64,000 nucleotides of DNA from Prosthecomicrobium sp. N25 (lineage in GTDB: Bacteria > Pseudomonadota > Alphaproteobacteria > Rhizobiales > Ancalomicrobiaceae): positions 434,001 through 498,000 of the forward strand of contig NZ_JBBCAT010000003.1 of NCBI RefSeq assembly GCF_037203705.1, written 5' to 3'. Positions 51,174-60,017 of the stretch are shown here, piece by piece. The notes under the pieces are model-generated. The model was given only the letters and a program-made list of their open reading frames with translations. It did no database searches and was not told the DNA's origin. The translations under genes and the position numbers were made by a program. Position 1 is the stretch's first letter; every line of letters starts with the position of its first letter.

Positions 51174-53996
51174 GTGAGCCAGGACGAAGAGACCGTCATC
51201 GTCGGCAGAGGCCATGGTCCCCCGGAGGCGCTGCCGCCCGGGACGCGGCTCGCATCCTACGAGATCGTCCGCTTCCTCGGACGGGGCGGGTTCGGCATCA
51301 CCTACGAGGGTCGCCACAGCGATCTCGGCCGTCGCGTCGCCATCAAGGAGTTCTTCATCGACGGCGCGTTCCAGCGCGAGAACACCGGCGGCGTCACGCG
51401 CTCGGGCTGGGCGGACCAGACCGGCTACACCGACGAGGTGACCCGCGAGATGCTCGATCGCTTCATCGACGAGGCGAAGAAGATCGCGACGCGCTTCGAC
51501 CATCCCAACATCGTCAAGGGCGAGAACTTCCTCCGCCTCAACAACACCGCTTACCTCGTGATGACCTTCGTGGAGGGCCGCTCCTACGCGGCCGTCCTGA
51601 AGGAGCAGTCGGAGCGCGGCGTCCGCCCCTCCGAGGCGGACCTGCGCAAGGTGTTCGAGCCGGTCTTCGAGGCGGTCGCCTACCTGCACGAGCGCGACGA
51701 GCTGCACCGGGACCTGAAGCCCGACAACATCATGATCCGGGCGGACGGCACGCCGATCCTGATCGACTTCGGGACGTCCCGCTCCGGCCTCGACCGCTCC
51801 AGCCTGACCAGCAACGCCTTCCAGTCCGCCGGCTACTCGCCGCCCGAGCAGATCGCGCAGGACGAGACCGTCGTGCTCGGCCGGCCGACCGACATCTACG
51901 CCCTCGGCGCCACCCTCTACCGCGCCGTGACCGGCCGCACGCCGATCGCCGGCGACCGCCGCCAGCTCGCCTTCCGCCCGGGCGGCCCCGGCCGCGACCC
52001 CCATGTCCCGGTCGCCGCGGCGCTCGGCGAGGCCGCCGGCGCCTACCGCACCGGCTTCCTCGCCGCCATCGACCGCGCGCTCGATCTCGACCCTCGCCGC
52101 CGCCCGCAGTCGATCGCCGAACTCGGCAAGGCCCTCGGCTGGGCCCCCGAGCCCGCCGTTCCCTCCCCGCCCGAACCGTCCCCGCCGCCCGGACCGCACC
52201 CGGCGAGGCGTCTGAGAACCGTGCTGGCGGCGGGCATCGCCCTGCTCCTCGTCGGAATCGCGGCGGGGATCTGGGTCTGGCAGTCGTCGCGGTCCGACGA
52301 GGCCCTGCTGACGGCCGCCGGCTACGACGAGACCCGCCTCGGCCTCATCGCCGACACCGCCGGCCGCCGCACCGCCGCCGAGGCGCGCCGGCGGCTCGAC
52401 GTCGTCCAGGCCGAAGCCCGCGCGCTCGCCGAGGCCGGCACGGACCTCGACCGGCTCGAGCGCCTCGCCTCCGCCCCCTGCGAGGCCTGCCTGACCCGCG
52501 ACACCGTCCGCAGTCGCCTCGCCCAGGCCCGCGCCCGGCGCGGCGGCGACCTGCTCCCCGGCCCCGAGCGCGACCACCCCGAGGCCGTCCGCCTGCTCAG
52601 GCTCGCCGCCGCCGACGGCCTCGCCGACGCGGAGGTCAACCTCGGCACGGCCCACGAGCGCGGCCGCGGCGGCCTCCCCCGGGACGAGGCCGAGGCGGTC
52701 CGCCTGTACCGCTCCGCCGCCGAGCGCGGCAACGCGCGGGCCCGCTACAATCTCGGCACCCTCCACGCCAAGGGCCTCGGCGGCCTCGCCGTCGACGAGG
52801 CCGAGGCCGTGCGGCTCTACGGGCAGGCCGCCGACCAGGGCGACGAACTCGCCATGCTGGCGCTCGGGATGGCCTACGAACGGGGCGGCGGCGGCCTCGC
52901 CCGCGACGAGGCCCGGGCGGCCCGGCTCTACCGGCAGGCGAGCGACCGCGGCGTCCCGCGCGCCTCCAACAACCTCGGCTGGCTGACCGAGCGCGGGGCC
53001 GGCGGACTGCCCAAGGACCTGACCGCCGCCGCCCGCCTCTACAAGGCGGCCGCCGACCGCGGCGACGAGTTCGCGATCGCCAACTACGCCCGCTTCCTGC
53101 AGTTCGGCCTCGGCGGCATCGCCCGCGACGAGGCCGAGGCGGCGCGGCTCTACCGGATCGCCGCCGACCGCGGCAACGCGGTCGCGCAGAACAACCTGGC
53201 GATCTTCTACCAGCGCGGCGTCGGCGGGGTGCCCCAGAACGAGTTCGAGGCCGTCCGCCTGTTCCGGCTGGCGGCCGAACAGGGCGAGGAGAACGCCCTG
53301 AACAGCCTCGGCTTCTCGTACGAGCGCGGCTACGGCGGCCTGCCCCGCGACGAGCGCGAGGCCGTCCGCTGGTACCGCAAGGCGGTCGACCGGGGGAGCG
53401 CCCGCGGCTACGCCAACCTGGGGGTGGCCTACGCCCGCGGCATCGGCGGCCTCCAGCTCGACGAGGCCGAGGCCGCCCGCCTCTTCCAGAAGGCCGTCGA
53501 CCTCGGCGACGAGGTCGGCATGTTCAACCTCGCGATCCTGTATGCCCGGGGCGGCGGCGGCCTGCCGCGCGACGAGCGCGAGGCGGCCCGGCTCTACTCC
53601 GTGGCGGCCGACAAGGGCCACCTCCTCGCCCTCAACAACCTCGCCAACCTCTTCGAACGCGGCCTCGGCAGCATCCCGAAGGACGAGGCGGAGGCCGGCC
53701 GGCTCTACCGTATTGCGGCCGAACGGGGCAGCGACTACGGCCAGTTCAACCTCGGCAGCTTCTACGAGCGCGGCGCCGGCGGGCTGGCGAAGAACGACGC
53801 CGAGGCCGTCCGCCTCTATCGCCTGTCGGCCGCCCAGGGCAACCCGCGCGGCCAGGTCGCCCTGGCGTCGGCCTACGAGCGCGGCATCGGCGGCCTGCCC
53901 AAGGACGACCGGGAGGCGGTCCGGCTCTACCGGCTCGCCGCCGACCAGAAGGACCCGGCCGCCATCCAGGCCCTCGCGCGCCTCGGCCAGCGCTGA
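51174..53996 (+). CDS. transmembrane Ser/Thr protein kinase with 13 Sel1 repeats
   Basis: The 940-residue protein has a cytoplasmic kinase domain (about 28-325) with glycine loop GRGGFG (36-41), K58 in VAIK, catalytic HRDLKPDN (D180) and DFG (198-200), so it should be active. A Pro-rich linker and one membrane segment (about 348-369) follow. The periplasmic part holds a helical stretch, a CEAC motif (C436, C439) and 13 Sel1 repeats of about 37 residues from residue 469. It starts with GTG. The tandem paralogue at 54099 has the same plan. Signal and targets are unknown. Confidence 0.88.
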   Translation: MSQDEETVIVGRGHGPPEALPPGTRLASYEIVRFLGRGGFGITYEGRHSDLGRRVAIKEFFIDGAFQRENTGGVTRSGWADQTGYTDEVTREMLDRFIDEAKKIATRFDHPNIVKGENFLRLNNTAYLVMTFVEGRSYAAVLKEQSERGVRPSEADLRKVFEPVFEAVAYLHERDELHRDLKPDNIMIRADGTPILIDFGTSRSGLDRSSLTSNAFQSAGYSPPEQIAQDETVVLGRPTDIYALGATLYRAVTGRTPIAGDRRQLAFRPGGPGRDPHVPVAAALGEAAGAYRTGFLAAIDRALDLDPRRRPQSIAELGKALGWAPEPAVPSPPEPSPPPGPHPARRLRTVLAAGIALLLVGIAAGIWVWQSSRSDEALLTAAGYDETRLGLIADTAGRRTAAEARRRLDVVQAEARALAEAGTDLDRLERLASAPCEACLTRDTVRSRLAQARARRGGDLLPGPERDHPEAVRLLRLAAADGLADAEVNLGTAHERGRGGLPRDEAEAVRLYRSAAERGNARARYNLGTLHAKGLGGLAVDEAEAVRLYGQAADQGDELAMLALGMAYERGGGGLARDEARAARLYRQASDRGVPRASNNLGWLTERGAGGLPKDLTAAARLYKAAADRGDEFAIANYARFLQFGLGGIARDEAEAARLYRIAADRGNAVAQNNLAIFYQRGVGGVPQNEFEAVRLFRLAAEQGEENALNSLGFSYERGYGGLPRDEREAVRWYRKAVDRGSARGYANLGVAYARGIGGLQLDEAEAARLFQKAVDLGDEVGMFNLAILYARGGGGLPRDEREAARLYSVAADKGHLLALNNLANLFERGLGSIPKDEAEAGRLYRIAAERGSDYGQFNLGSFYERGAGGLAKNDAEAVRLYRLSAAQGNPRGQVALASAYERGIGGLPKDDREAVRLYRLAADQKDPAAIQALARLGQR
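52578..53990 (+). repeat. coding repeat array: 13 Sel1 units of about 111 bp
   Basis: Thirteen in-frame units of about 37 codons, consensus EAEAVRLYRLAADRG...LG..YERGxGGLPRD, encode alpha-solenoid Sel1 repeats. DNA similarity between units is visible (GAGGCCGAGGC repeatedly). A coding repeat, not a CRISPR. Confidence 0.9.
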
Positions 53997-54098
53997 GGCT
54001 TCGCCGATCACGGCCGGTCAAATCCCGCGCGAGCCCCTTCCCGGACCCGCCCGGCCCGCGCTACCGTCATTCTCCACGAGGAAACGCCGGACAGGACC

Positions 54099-56771
54099 AT
54101 GTCCGCTCCGCCCGACAGTCACACCGACCGCGGCGAGGCCGCCCCGCCCGAGGCCTTGCCCCCGGGGACGCGGCTCGGCGACTACCAGGTCGTGCGCTTC
54201 CTCGGCCGCGGCGGCTTCGGCATCACCTACGAGGGCCGCCACGCCGAACTCGGCCGCCGGGTGGCCATCAAGGAGTTCTTCGTCGCCTCCGCATTCGACC
54301 GCCGGCCCGACGGCACCGTCACCATGGCGTCCTGGGCCGAGCGCACCGGCTACGACCGGACCATCGTGGAGGCGATGCTCGAGCGGTTCATCGAGGAAGC
54401 GCGCAAGATCGCGACCCGCTTCGACCACCCCGGCATCGTGCGCGGCGAGAACTTCTTCCGCCTGAACGGCACGGCCTACCTGGTCATGAGCTTCGTCGAG
54501 GGGGTGCCGTACGGGACCGCCCTGAAGCGCCTCGCGGCCCTCGGCCGGCGCCCCGACGAGGCGGCGCTGCGCACCGTCTTCGAAGGGGTCTTCGACGCCG
54601 TCGAGTACCTTCACGACGCCAACGAGCTGCACCGCGACCTGAAGCCCGACAACATCATGATCCGGCACGACGGCCGGCCGGTCATCATCGACTTCGGCAC
54701 CAGCCGCACCGGCCTCGACCGCTCCAGCCTCACCACGGCCGCCTTCCAGAGCGCCGGCTACACCCCGCCCGAACAGATCGCCCAGGACGCGCTGGCGGTG
54801 ATGGGGCGGACGACCGACATCTACGCCCTCGGGGCGACCCTCTACCGGGCCGTGACGGGAGAGGTCCCGGCCGCCGCGGATGCCCGCCAGTTCGCCTACC
54901 GCCCCGGGGGACCCGGCCAGGACCCCTACGTCCCCGCCGCGGCCGCCCTGCCACCCGGCGTCGACTACCGTCCCGGCTTCCTCCTCGCCATCGACCGGGC
55001 CCTGAGCCTCGACCCGCGCGACCGCCCCCAATCCATCCCCGAGTTCCGCGCCGCCCTCGGCTGGGACAGCCCCGCCGTCCCCGCCCGGGCCCCCGCCCGG
55101 CCCCCGGCCGCGCCGGAGCCCGCCACCATGCCGGTGGTCCGCAAGCCCGCCGCCGGGCTCGCCGGACGCCTCGTGCCCGCCCTTCTGGTCGTAGTCCTCA
55201 TGGGCGCGACCGCCGCCGCGGCCCTGATGGTGCCGCCCTGGCTCGACCGCCGCGCCGACGAGGCCGCGCTGGCCGAAGCCGGTTTCGAGGTGGCCCGCCT
55301 CGACCCCCTCCTGCACGGCGCCGCCACGGCCGCCGCCCGCACGGAGGTCCGCCGCCGGCTCGCCGTGCTGGCCGAAGAGAAGGCGGCGCTCGAAGCCGCC
55401 GCCGACGATCCGGCGCGGCTGCGCGCGGTCGCCGCCGCCCCCTGCGAGGCCTGCGCCGCGAAGGCAGCCGCGGAGGCCCGCCTCGCCGCGCTCGCCCGGG
55501 ATCCGCCGCGGACCGCCCGTCCGGCGCCGCCGCCGGCCGCCCCTGCCGAGCCCCCGGCGGCCCGGACCGCCGGTCCCGAGGGGAACGCCCCCGCCCCCGC
55601 CCGGCAGGCCGCCACCGTCCCCCCCGCGGCCGACGGCCGGCCCCCGCCCGTCGCCATCCCGCCGCTCCCCGCGCCGCCGGCCCCGGACGCCCTGGCGAAG
55701 CTGAAGGAGGCGGCCGCCGCCGGCGCCGCGTCCGCCCAGGCCGAGCTCGGCCGCCTCTTCGAGCAGGGCCTCGGCGTCGAGCGGAACGAGGCCGAGGCGG
55801 TCCGGCTCTACCGCCTCGCCGCCGCCCAGGGCGACCCCGCCGGACAGGCCCGCCTCGGCGATGCCACCCGGCGCGGCCTCGGCGGCCTCGCCCGGGACGA
55901 CAAGGAGGCGGTCCGCCTCTTCGAGCTCGCCGCCGCCGCGCAGCACCCGGAGGCCGAGCACGCGCTGGGCCAGGCCTACGAGCGCGGGGCCGGCGGCCTT
56001 GTGCGCAGCGACGCCGAAGCGCTCCGCCTGTTCAGGCTCGCCGCCGCGCACGGCTCGGCCGAGGCCGCCGCGCGCCTCGGCGAGGCGAGCGAATTCGGCC
56101 AGCTCGGCCAGCGCCGCAACATCGAGGAGGCGGCCCGCTATGCCCGCCTCGGCGCCGAGCGCGGTTCGGGGCTGGCCATGGGTGCGCTCGGCTACTACTA
56201 CGAGCGCGGGATCGGCGGACTGCCCCGCGACGAGGTCGAGGCCGTCCGGCTCTACCGGGCGGGTGCGGAGCGAAACGCCCGCAACGCCCTGAACGGCCTC
56301 GGCAGCGCCTACGACAGCGGCCTCGGCGGCCTGCCCGAGAACGACGTCGAGGCCGTGCGGCTCTACCGGCTCGCCGCCGACCAGGGCCTCCCGGCCGCCT
56401 CCGCGAACCTCGGGCTCCACTACCAGCGCGGCACCGGCGGGTTGCAGAAGGACGAGGCCGAGGCGGTCCGCCTGTACCGGCTCGCCGCCGATCGCAACTC
56501 GGACACCGGGCGCACTTATCTCGGCTGGGCCTACGAACTCGGCATCGGCGGCCTGCCCAAGGACGAGAAGGAGGCGGTGCGCCTCTACGAGATCGGCGCC
56601 CGCATCGGCTTCCGCTTCGCCCAGTTCCGCCTCGCCTCCGCGTACGAGCGCGGCATCGGCGGCCTCTTCCGCAACGAGGCCGAGGCTGTCCGCCTCTACC
56701 GGCTCTCCGCCGCCCAGGGCAACCGGGCCGCGGACGCGGCCCTCACCCGCCTCGGCTGGCCCCGCCAGTAG
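54099..56771 (+). CDS. second transmembrane Ser/Thr protein kinase with Sel1 repeats
   Basis: The 890-residue paralogue of the preceding gene (both read PPEALPPGTRL then FLGRGGFGITYEGRH) has K58, D180 in HRDLKPDN and DFG at 198-200. A membrane segment lies at about 358-378. The periplasmic part again has a CEAC motif (C449, C452) in AAAPCEACAAK, then a Pro-rich spacer and ten Sel1 repeats. Kinase domains are much more alike than the periplasmic repeats, so the pair may share targets but sense different partners. It starts 102 bp after the first kinase gene and ends 16 bp before a CtrA box for flhA. Confidence 0.88.
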   Translation: MSAPPDSHTDRGEAAPPEALPPGTRLGDYQVVRFLGRGGFGITYEGRHAELGRRVAIKEFFVASAFDRRPDGTVTMASWAERTGYDRTIVEAMLERFIEEARKIATRFDHPGIVRGENFFRLNGTAYLVMSFVEGVPYGTALKRLAALGRRPDEAALRTVFEGVFDAVEYLHDANELHRDLKPDNIMIRHDGRPVIIDFGTSRTGLDRSSLTTAAFQSAGYTPPEQIAQDALAVMGRTTDIYALGATLYRAVTGEVPAAADARQFAYRPGGPGQDPYVPAAAALPPGVDYRPGFLLAIDRALSLDPRDRPQSIPEFRAALGWDSPAVPARAPARPPAAPEPATMPVVRKPAAGLAGRLVPALLVVVLMGATAAAALMVPPWLDRRADEAALAEAGFEVARLDPLLHGAATAAARTEVRRRLAVLAEEKAALEAAADDPARLRAVAAAPCEACAAKAAAEARLAALARDPPRTARPAPPPAAPAEPPAARTAGPEGNAPAPARQAATVPPAADGRPPPVAIPPLPAPPAPDALAKLKEAAAAGAASAQAELGRLFEQGLGVERNEAEAVRLYRLAAAQGDPAGQARLGDATRRGLGGLARDDKEAVRLFELAAAAQHPEAEHALGQAYERGAGGLVRSDAEALRLFRLAAAHGSAEAAARLGEASEFGQLGQRRNIEEAARYARLGAERGSGLAMGALGYYYERGIGGLPRDEVEAVRLYRAGAERNARNALNGLGSAYDSGLGGLPENDVEAVRLYRLAADQGLPAASANLGLHYQRGTGGLQKDEAEAVRLYRLAADRNSDTGRTYLGWAYELGIGGLPKDEKEAVRLYEIGARIGFRFAQFRLASAYERGIGGLFRNEAEAVRLYRLSAAQGNRAADAALTRLGWPRQ
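55687..56768 (+). repeat. coding repeat array: 10 Sel1 units
   Basis: Ten in-frame units of about 37 codons encode Sel1 repeats in the second kinase. The fourth and fifth units (FGQLGQRRN, YARLGAERG) are the most divergent. Confidence 0.88.
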
Positions 56772-56787
56772 CCGGGCCGCCCCGGAA

Positions 56788-56802
56788 TTAACCGCCCCTT
56801 AA
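56788..56802 (+). promoter_or_regulatory. perfect CtrA box upstream of flhA
   Basis: TTAA-CCGCCCC-TTAA, followed by CCAT, matches the CtrA consensus TTAA-N7-TTAA exactly, 74 bases before the flhA start. The region is otherwise GC-rich. Confidence 0.75.
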
Positions 56803-56875
56803 CCATGCGGCCGGCAAAATTTGCCCAGCCGTGCCGGAGGGTTCCGGGCGCGCGAGCCGAGGCCGAGCCGATCCG

Positions 56876-59020
56876 ATGACCGACACGACCGCAGGGGGCG
56901 GAGCCCCGGGCCCGCAGGCCACGCCGCTCAAGTTCCCGTCCCTCTCCGACCTGATCGGCCACGCGCGCCGGGGCGATATCGCGCTCGCGCTCGGCGTGAT
57001 GTCGATCCTGATGGTCCTGATCGTGCCGCTGCCCGCCTGGCTGCTCGATCTGGCCCTGGCGATCTCGATCACCCTCTCGGTGCTGGTCCTGATGACCGGC
57101 CTCTTCATCCACCACCCGCTCGAGTTCTCGGCCTTCCCGACCGTCCTGCTCATCGCCACCATGCTGCGGCTGGCGCTGAACCTCGCCTCGACCCGCCTCA
57201 TCCTGGCCCACGGCCACGAGGGCACCCACGCCGCCGGCCACGTCATCGAGGCCTTCGGCAACTTCGTGATGGCCGGCAACTTCGTCATCGGCCTGATCGT
57301 CTTCGCCATCCTGATCATCGTGAACTTCGTGGTCATCACGAAGGGCTCCGGCCGCATCGCCGAGGTGGCCGCCCGCTTCACCCTCGACGCCATGCCCGGC
57401 AAGCAGATGGCGATCGACGCGGACCTGTCCGCCGGCCTCATCGACGAGAAGACCGCCAAGCAGCGCCGCAAGGACCTGGAGGACGAATCGAGCTTCTTCG
57501 GCGCCATGGACGGCGCCTCCAAGTTCGTGCGCGGCGACGCCATCGCGGGCCTGCTCATCACCTTCATCAACGTGGTCGGCGGCATCATCATCGGCGTCTT
57601 CCAGCAGGGCATCACCTTCTCGGAAGCCGCCCACAGCTACACGGTGCTGACCGTCGGCGACGGCCTCGTCAGCCAGATCCCGGCCCTCATCGTCTCGACC
57701 GCCGCCGGCATCCTGGTCTCCAAGGCGGGCGTCTCGGGCGCCGCCGACAAGGCGATCATGCGCCAGCTGTCCGGCTACCCGAAGGCGCTCGGCATGTCCT
57801 CCGCCGTCATGGCCGCCCTCGCCTTCCTGCCCGGCATGCCCGCCCTGCCCTTCCTGGCGCTGGCCGGCACGGCTGGCTTCCTGGCCCTCGTCTCCGAGCG
57901 CGACAAGAAGGACGAGGCGACCCGCCAGGCCCTCGACGCCGTCAACGCCGAGGCCGCCGCCAAGGCCGGCGCCGCGCCCGCCGAGGAGCCGATCGCCGAG
58001 GTCCTCAAGATGGACGACCTTCGGGTCGAGCTCGGCTACGCGCTCCTGTCGCTCATCAACGGCCCCGACGGCTCCGACCGCCTGACCGACCAGATCAAGG
58101 CGCTCCGCCGCCAGCTCGCCTCCGACATGGGCTTCGTCATGCCGCCCTGCCGGATCCTCGACAACGTCCAGCTCCAGGCCAACGAATACGTCATCAAGAT
58201 CAAGGAAGTGGAGGCCGGCCGCGGCGTCGTCTACGCCAACCTCTTCATGCTCATGGACCCGGAGGGACGCCCGATCGACCTGCCCGGCCTGCAGACCACC
58301 GAGCCGACCTTCGGCCTGCCCGCCACCTGGGTCGACCCGGCGCTGCGCGAGGAGGCGGCGATCCGCGGCCTGACCGTCGTCGATCCCGCGACCGTGCTCT
58401 CAACCCACCTGACCGAGATCCTGAAGTCGAACGTCGCCGACCTTCTCTCCTACGCGGACGTCCAGAAGCTCCTCTCCGACCTGCCGAAGGAGCAGCACAA
58501 GCTCGTCGAGGACATCGTGCCGAGCCAGATCAACGTCTCCGGCATCCAGCGCGTCCTGCAGACGCTCCTCAACGAGCGCATCTCGATCCGCGACCTCTCC
58601 GGCATCCTGGAGGGCATTGCCGAGGCGGTCGGCTTCACCCGCTCGGTCACCGGCATCGCCGAGCACGTCCGCACCCGTCTCGCCCGCCAGATCTGCGCCG
58701 CCAACCTGTCGCCGTCCGGCTACCTGCCGCTGATCTCGCTCTCCCCCGCCTGGGAGCTCGCCTTCGCCGAGGCCCTCCAGGGCGAGGGCGACGAGAAGCA
58801 CCTCGCCATGGCCCCCTCCAAGCTCGGCCAATTCGTCAACGCCGTCCGCGACGCCTTCGAGGACGCCGCCCGCATGGGCGAGATCCCGGTCCTCCTGACG
58901 AGCCCCCAGGTCCGCCCCCACGTCCGCTCCATCGTCGAACGCTTCCGCGCCCACACGGTCGTCATGAGCCAGGCCGAGGTCCACCCGCGGGTAAGGCTGA
59001 AGACGGTGGGGACGGTATGA
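56876..59020 (+). CDS. flhA: flagellar type III export protein FlhA
   Basis: The 714-residue inner-membrane export gate has about eight membrane segments in the first 330 residues, the conserved FHIPEP-region (MLRLALNLASTRLIL, FVIGLIVFAILIIVNFVVITKGSGRIAEVAARFTLD is typical), then a linker and a large cytoplasmic domain that docks chaperone-substrate complexes (VLQTLLNERISIRDLSGILE). The ATG at 56876 follows CCGAGGCCGAG; an upstream GTG would add 15 residues. It is behind a perfect CtrA box, as an early flagellar gene. Confidence 0.94.
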   Translation: MTDTTAGGGAPGPQATPLKFPSLSDLIGHARRGDIALALGVMSILMVLIVPLPAWLLDLALAISITLSVLVLMTGLFIHHPLEFSAFPTVLLIATMLRLALNLASTRLILAHGHEGTHAAGHVIEAFGNFVMAGNFVIGLIVFAILIIVNFVVITKGSGRIAEVAARFTLDAMPGKQMAIDADLSAGLIDEKTAKQRRKDLEDESSFFGAMDGASKFVRGDAIAGLLITFINVVGGIIIGVFQQGITFSEAAHSYTVLTVGDGLVSQIPALIVSTAAGILVSKAGVSGAADKAIMRQLSGYPKALGMSSAVMAALAFLPGMPALPFLALAGTAGFLALVSERDKKDEATRQALDAVNAEAAAKAGAAPAEEPIAEVLKMDDLRVELGYALLSLINGPDGSDRLTDQIKALRRQLASDMGFVMPPCRILDNVQLQANEYVIKIKEVEAGRGVVYANLFMLMDPEGRPIDLPGLQTTEPTFGLPATWVDPALREEAAIRGLTVVDPATVLSTHLTEILKSNVADLLSYADVQKLLSDLPKEQHKLVEDIVPSQINVSGIQRVLQTLLNERISIRDLSGILEGIAEAVGFTRSVTGIAEHVRTRLARQICAANLSPSGYLPLISLSPAWELAFAEALQGEGDEKHLAMAPSKLGQFVNAVRDAFEDAARMGEIPVLLTSPQVRPHVRSIVERFRAHTVVMSQAEVHPRVRLKTVGTV

Positions 59021-59043
59021 ACGCTTGGTCATGGGGCGCCGAT

Positions 59044-59066
59044 GCCGTATATTACCGATATACGGC
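59044..59066. promoter_or_regulatory. vapBC operator palindrome
   Basis: GCCGTATAT / ATATACGGC are perfect nine-base inverted arms around TACCG, 16 bases before the vapB start. VapBC complexes bind such palindromes to repress their own operon. Confidence 0.75.
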
Positions 59067-59082
59067 AAACGGAGGGACACTC

Positions 59083-59325
59083 ATGACCACCGCCAAGGTG
59101 TTCTGGACGGGCCGCTCGCAGGCGGTCCGCCTGCCCAAGGAATTCCGCTTCGACGTAGACGAGGTGCGGATCAGGCGGTCCGGCAACGCCGTCGTTCTCG
59201 AACCGATCGCGAAGAACTGGGATTGGCTCGACAAGCTCGAGCCACTGACGGAAGACGCGGTCTCGACGGCGCTCGAGCCCGTCGAGGACCAGGTGCGGCC
59301 GGGTCTCGACAAGCTGTTCGAATGA
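59083..59325 (+). CDS. vapB: VapB-type antitoxin
   Basis: The 80-residue AbrB-fold antitoxin begins TTAKVFWTGRSQAVRLPKEFRF, the DNA-binding swapped hairpin, and ends with an acidic toxin-binding tail (LEPVEDQVRPGLDKLFE). It is coupled to vapC by an ATGA overlap. ATG with GGAGGGACA ribosome site behind the operator palindrome. Located directly after flhA but independently controlled. Confidence 0.92.
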   Translation: MTTAKVFWTGRSQAVRLPKEFRFDVDEVRIRRSGNAVVLEPIAKNWDWLDKLEPLTEDAVSTALEPVEDQVRPGLDKLFE

Positions 59326-59723
59326 ACAGCCATCTCCTCGACACGAACGCCGTGATCGCCCTCATGGAGGATCGCACGGGCCCCCTGGCTGCCCGCCTCC
59401 GACGCCTGCCGGCCGACGCCGTCGCGATGTCCGCCATCGTCTTGCACGAACTGGCCTACGGCGCCTACGGCAGCGGTAAGATCGAGCAGAACCTTCGCAA
59501 TCTTTCCCGGCTCGCGTTCGAAGTTCTGGACTTTACTGCCGCCGACGCACTCTGCGCCGGCGAAATCCGGGCCAGGCTTCGCAAGGCGGGAACGCCGATC
59601 GGCCCTTACGACGTGCTGATCGGGGCGCAAGCCCTGGCGCGCGATTTGATTCTGGTGACCGCGAACGTCCGGGAGTTTGCCAGGATCGAGGGCTTGAAAG
59701 TCGAGGATTGGCCCGGTCACTGA
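59322..59723 (+). CDS. vapC: VapC-type PIN-domain toxin
   Basis: The 133-residue ribonuclease toxin has the PIN acidic residues: Asp in LLDTNAV, Glu in VLHELAYG, and Asp pair/Asp in IGPYDVLIGA, with a final VTANVREFARI. These hold magnesium for RNA cleavage, usually of initiator or other tRNAs. Coupled to vapB by four bases. Slightly lower GC than neighbouring genes fits a mobile module. Confidence 0.92.
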   Translation: MNSHLLDTNAVIALMEDRTGPLAARLRRLPADAVAMSAIVLHELAYGAYGSGKIEQNLRNLSRLAFEVLDFTAADALCAGEIRARLRKAGTPIGPYDVLIGAQALARDLILVTANVREFARIEGLKVEDWPGH

Positions 59724-60017
59724 ATCGATGGTCGGACCTGTGACACGTTGTTGGCCCGGGCCAATTCGTTTCACGACGGCGACGGCCTCGGTCTGTTCGG
59801 AGCCAGCGCCGCTCAGGGCCACGGCGCGAGACCCGGCCCGACATTTCGGCAAGCGTGGAATTCGGGTTGACGCTCCGGGTCCGCCGCGGCTTCCTGGGCA
59901 GCTCGCGCGTCCTGCGCGGACCCCGCATCGCGAAGGCCGCCCGGGTCGAGGCCACATCGGCGCACGCCGACGGCTTCGCCAAACGCGCTCGATGTCCCAG
60001 GCTTTGGAAGAGAACCC
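59724..60017 (+). other. 294-bp intergenic region after vapC
   Basis: No supportable gene. Codon pattern and GC are irregular. AGAGAACCC just before 60018 is the likely ribosome site of the alcohol dehydrogenase. Confidence 0.5.

Noticed and set aside
52578-53990. Regular repeats of about 111 bp considered as a possible CRISPR or satellite
   Set aside because: They keep one reading frame, encode Sel1 units and vary at third codon positions; there are no unique spacers.
48236-56791. A single plus-strand open frame of 2851 codons spanning both kinase genes and the region antisense to the SDR and flavoprotein genes
   Set aside because: It is out of frame with both kinase genes, which have clear domains. 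Its translation is Arg/Pro-rich low-complexity sequence and runs antisense through well-supported genes. Long stop-free frames are expected in DNA of this GC content.
59724-60017. Short open frames in the gap after vapC
   Set aside because: No ribosome site, no recognisable motif and atypical composition; likely non-coding.
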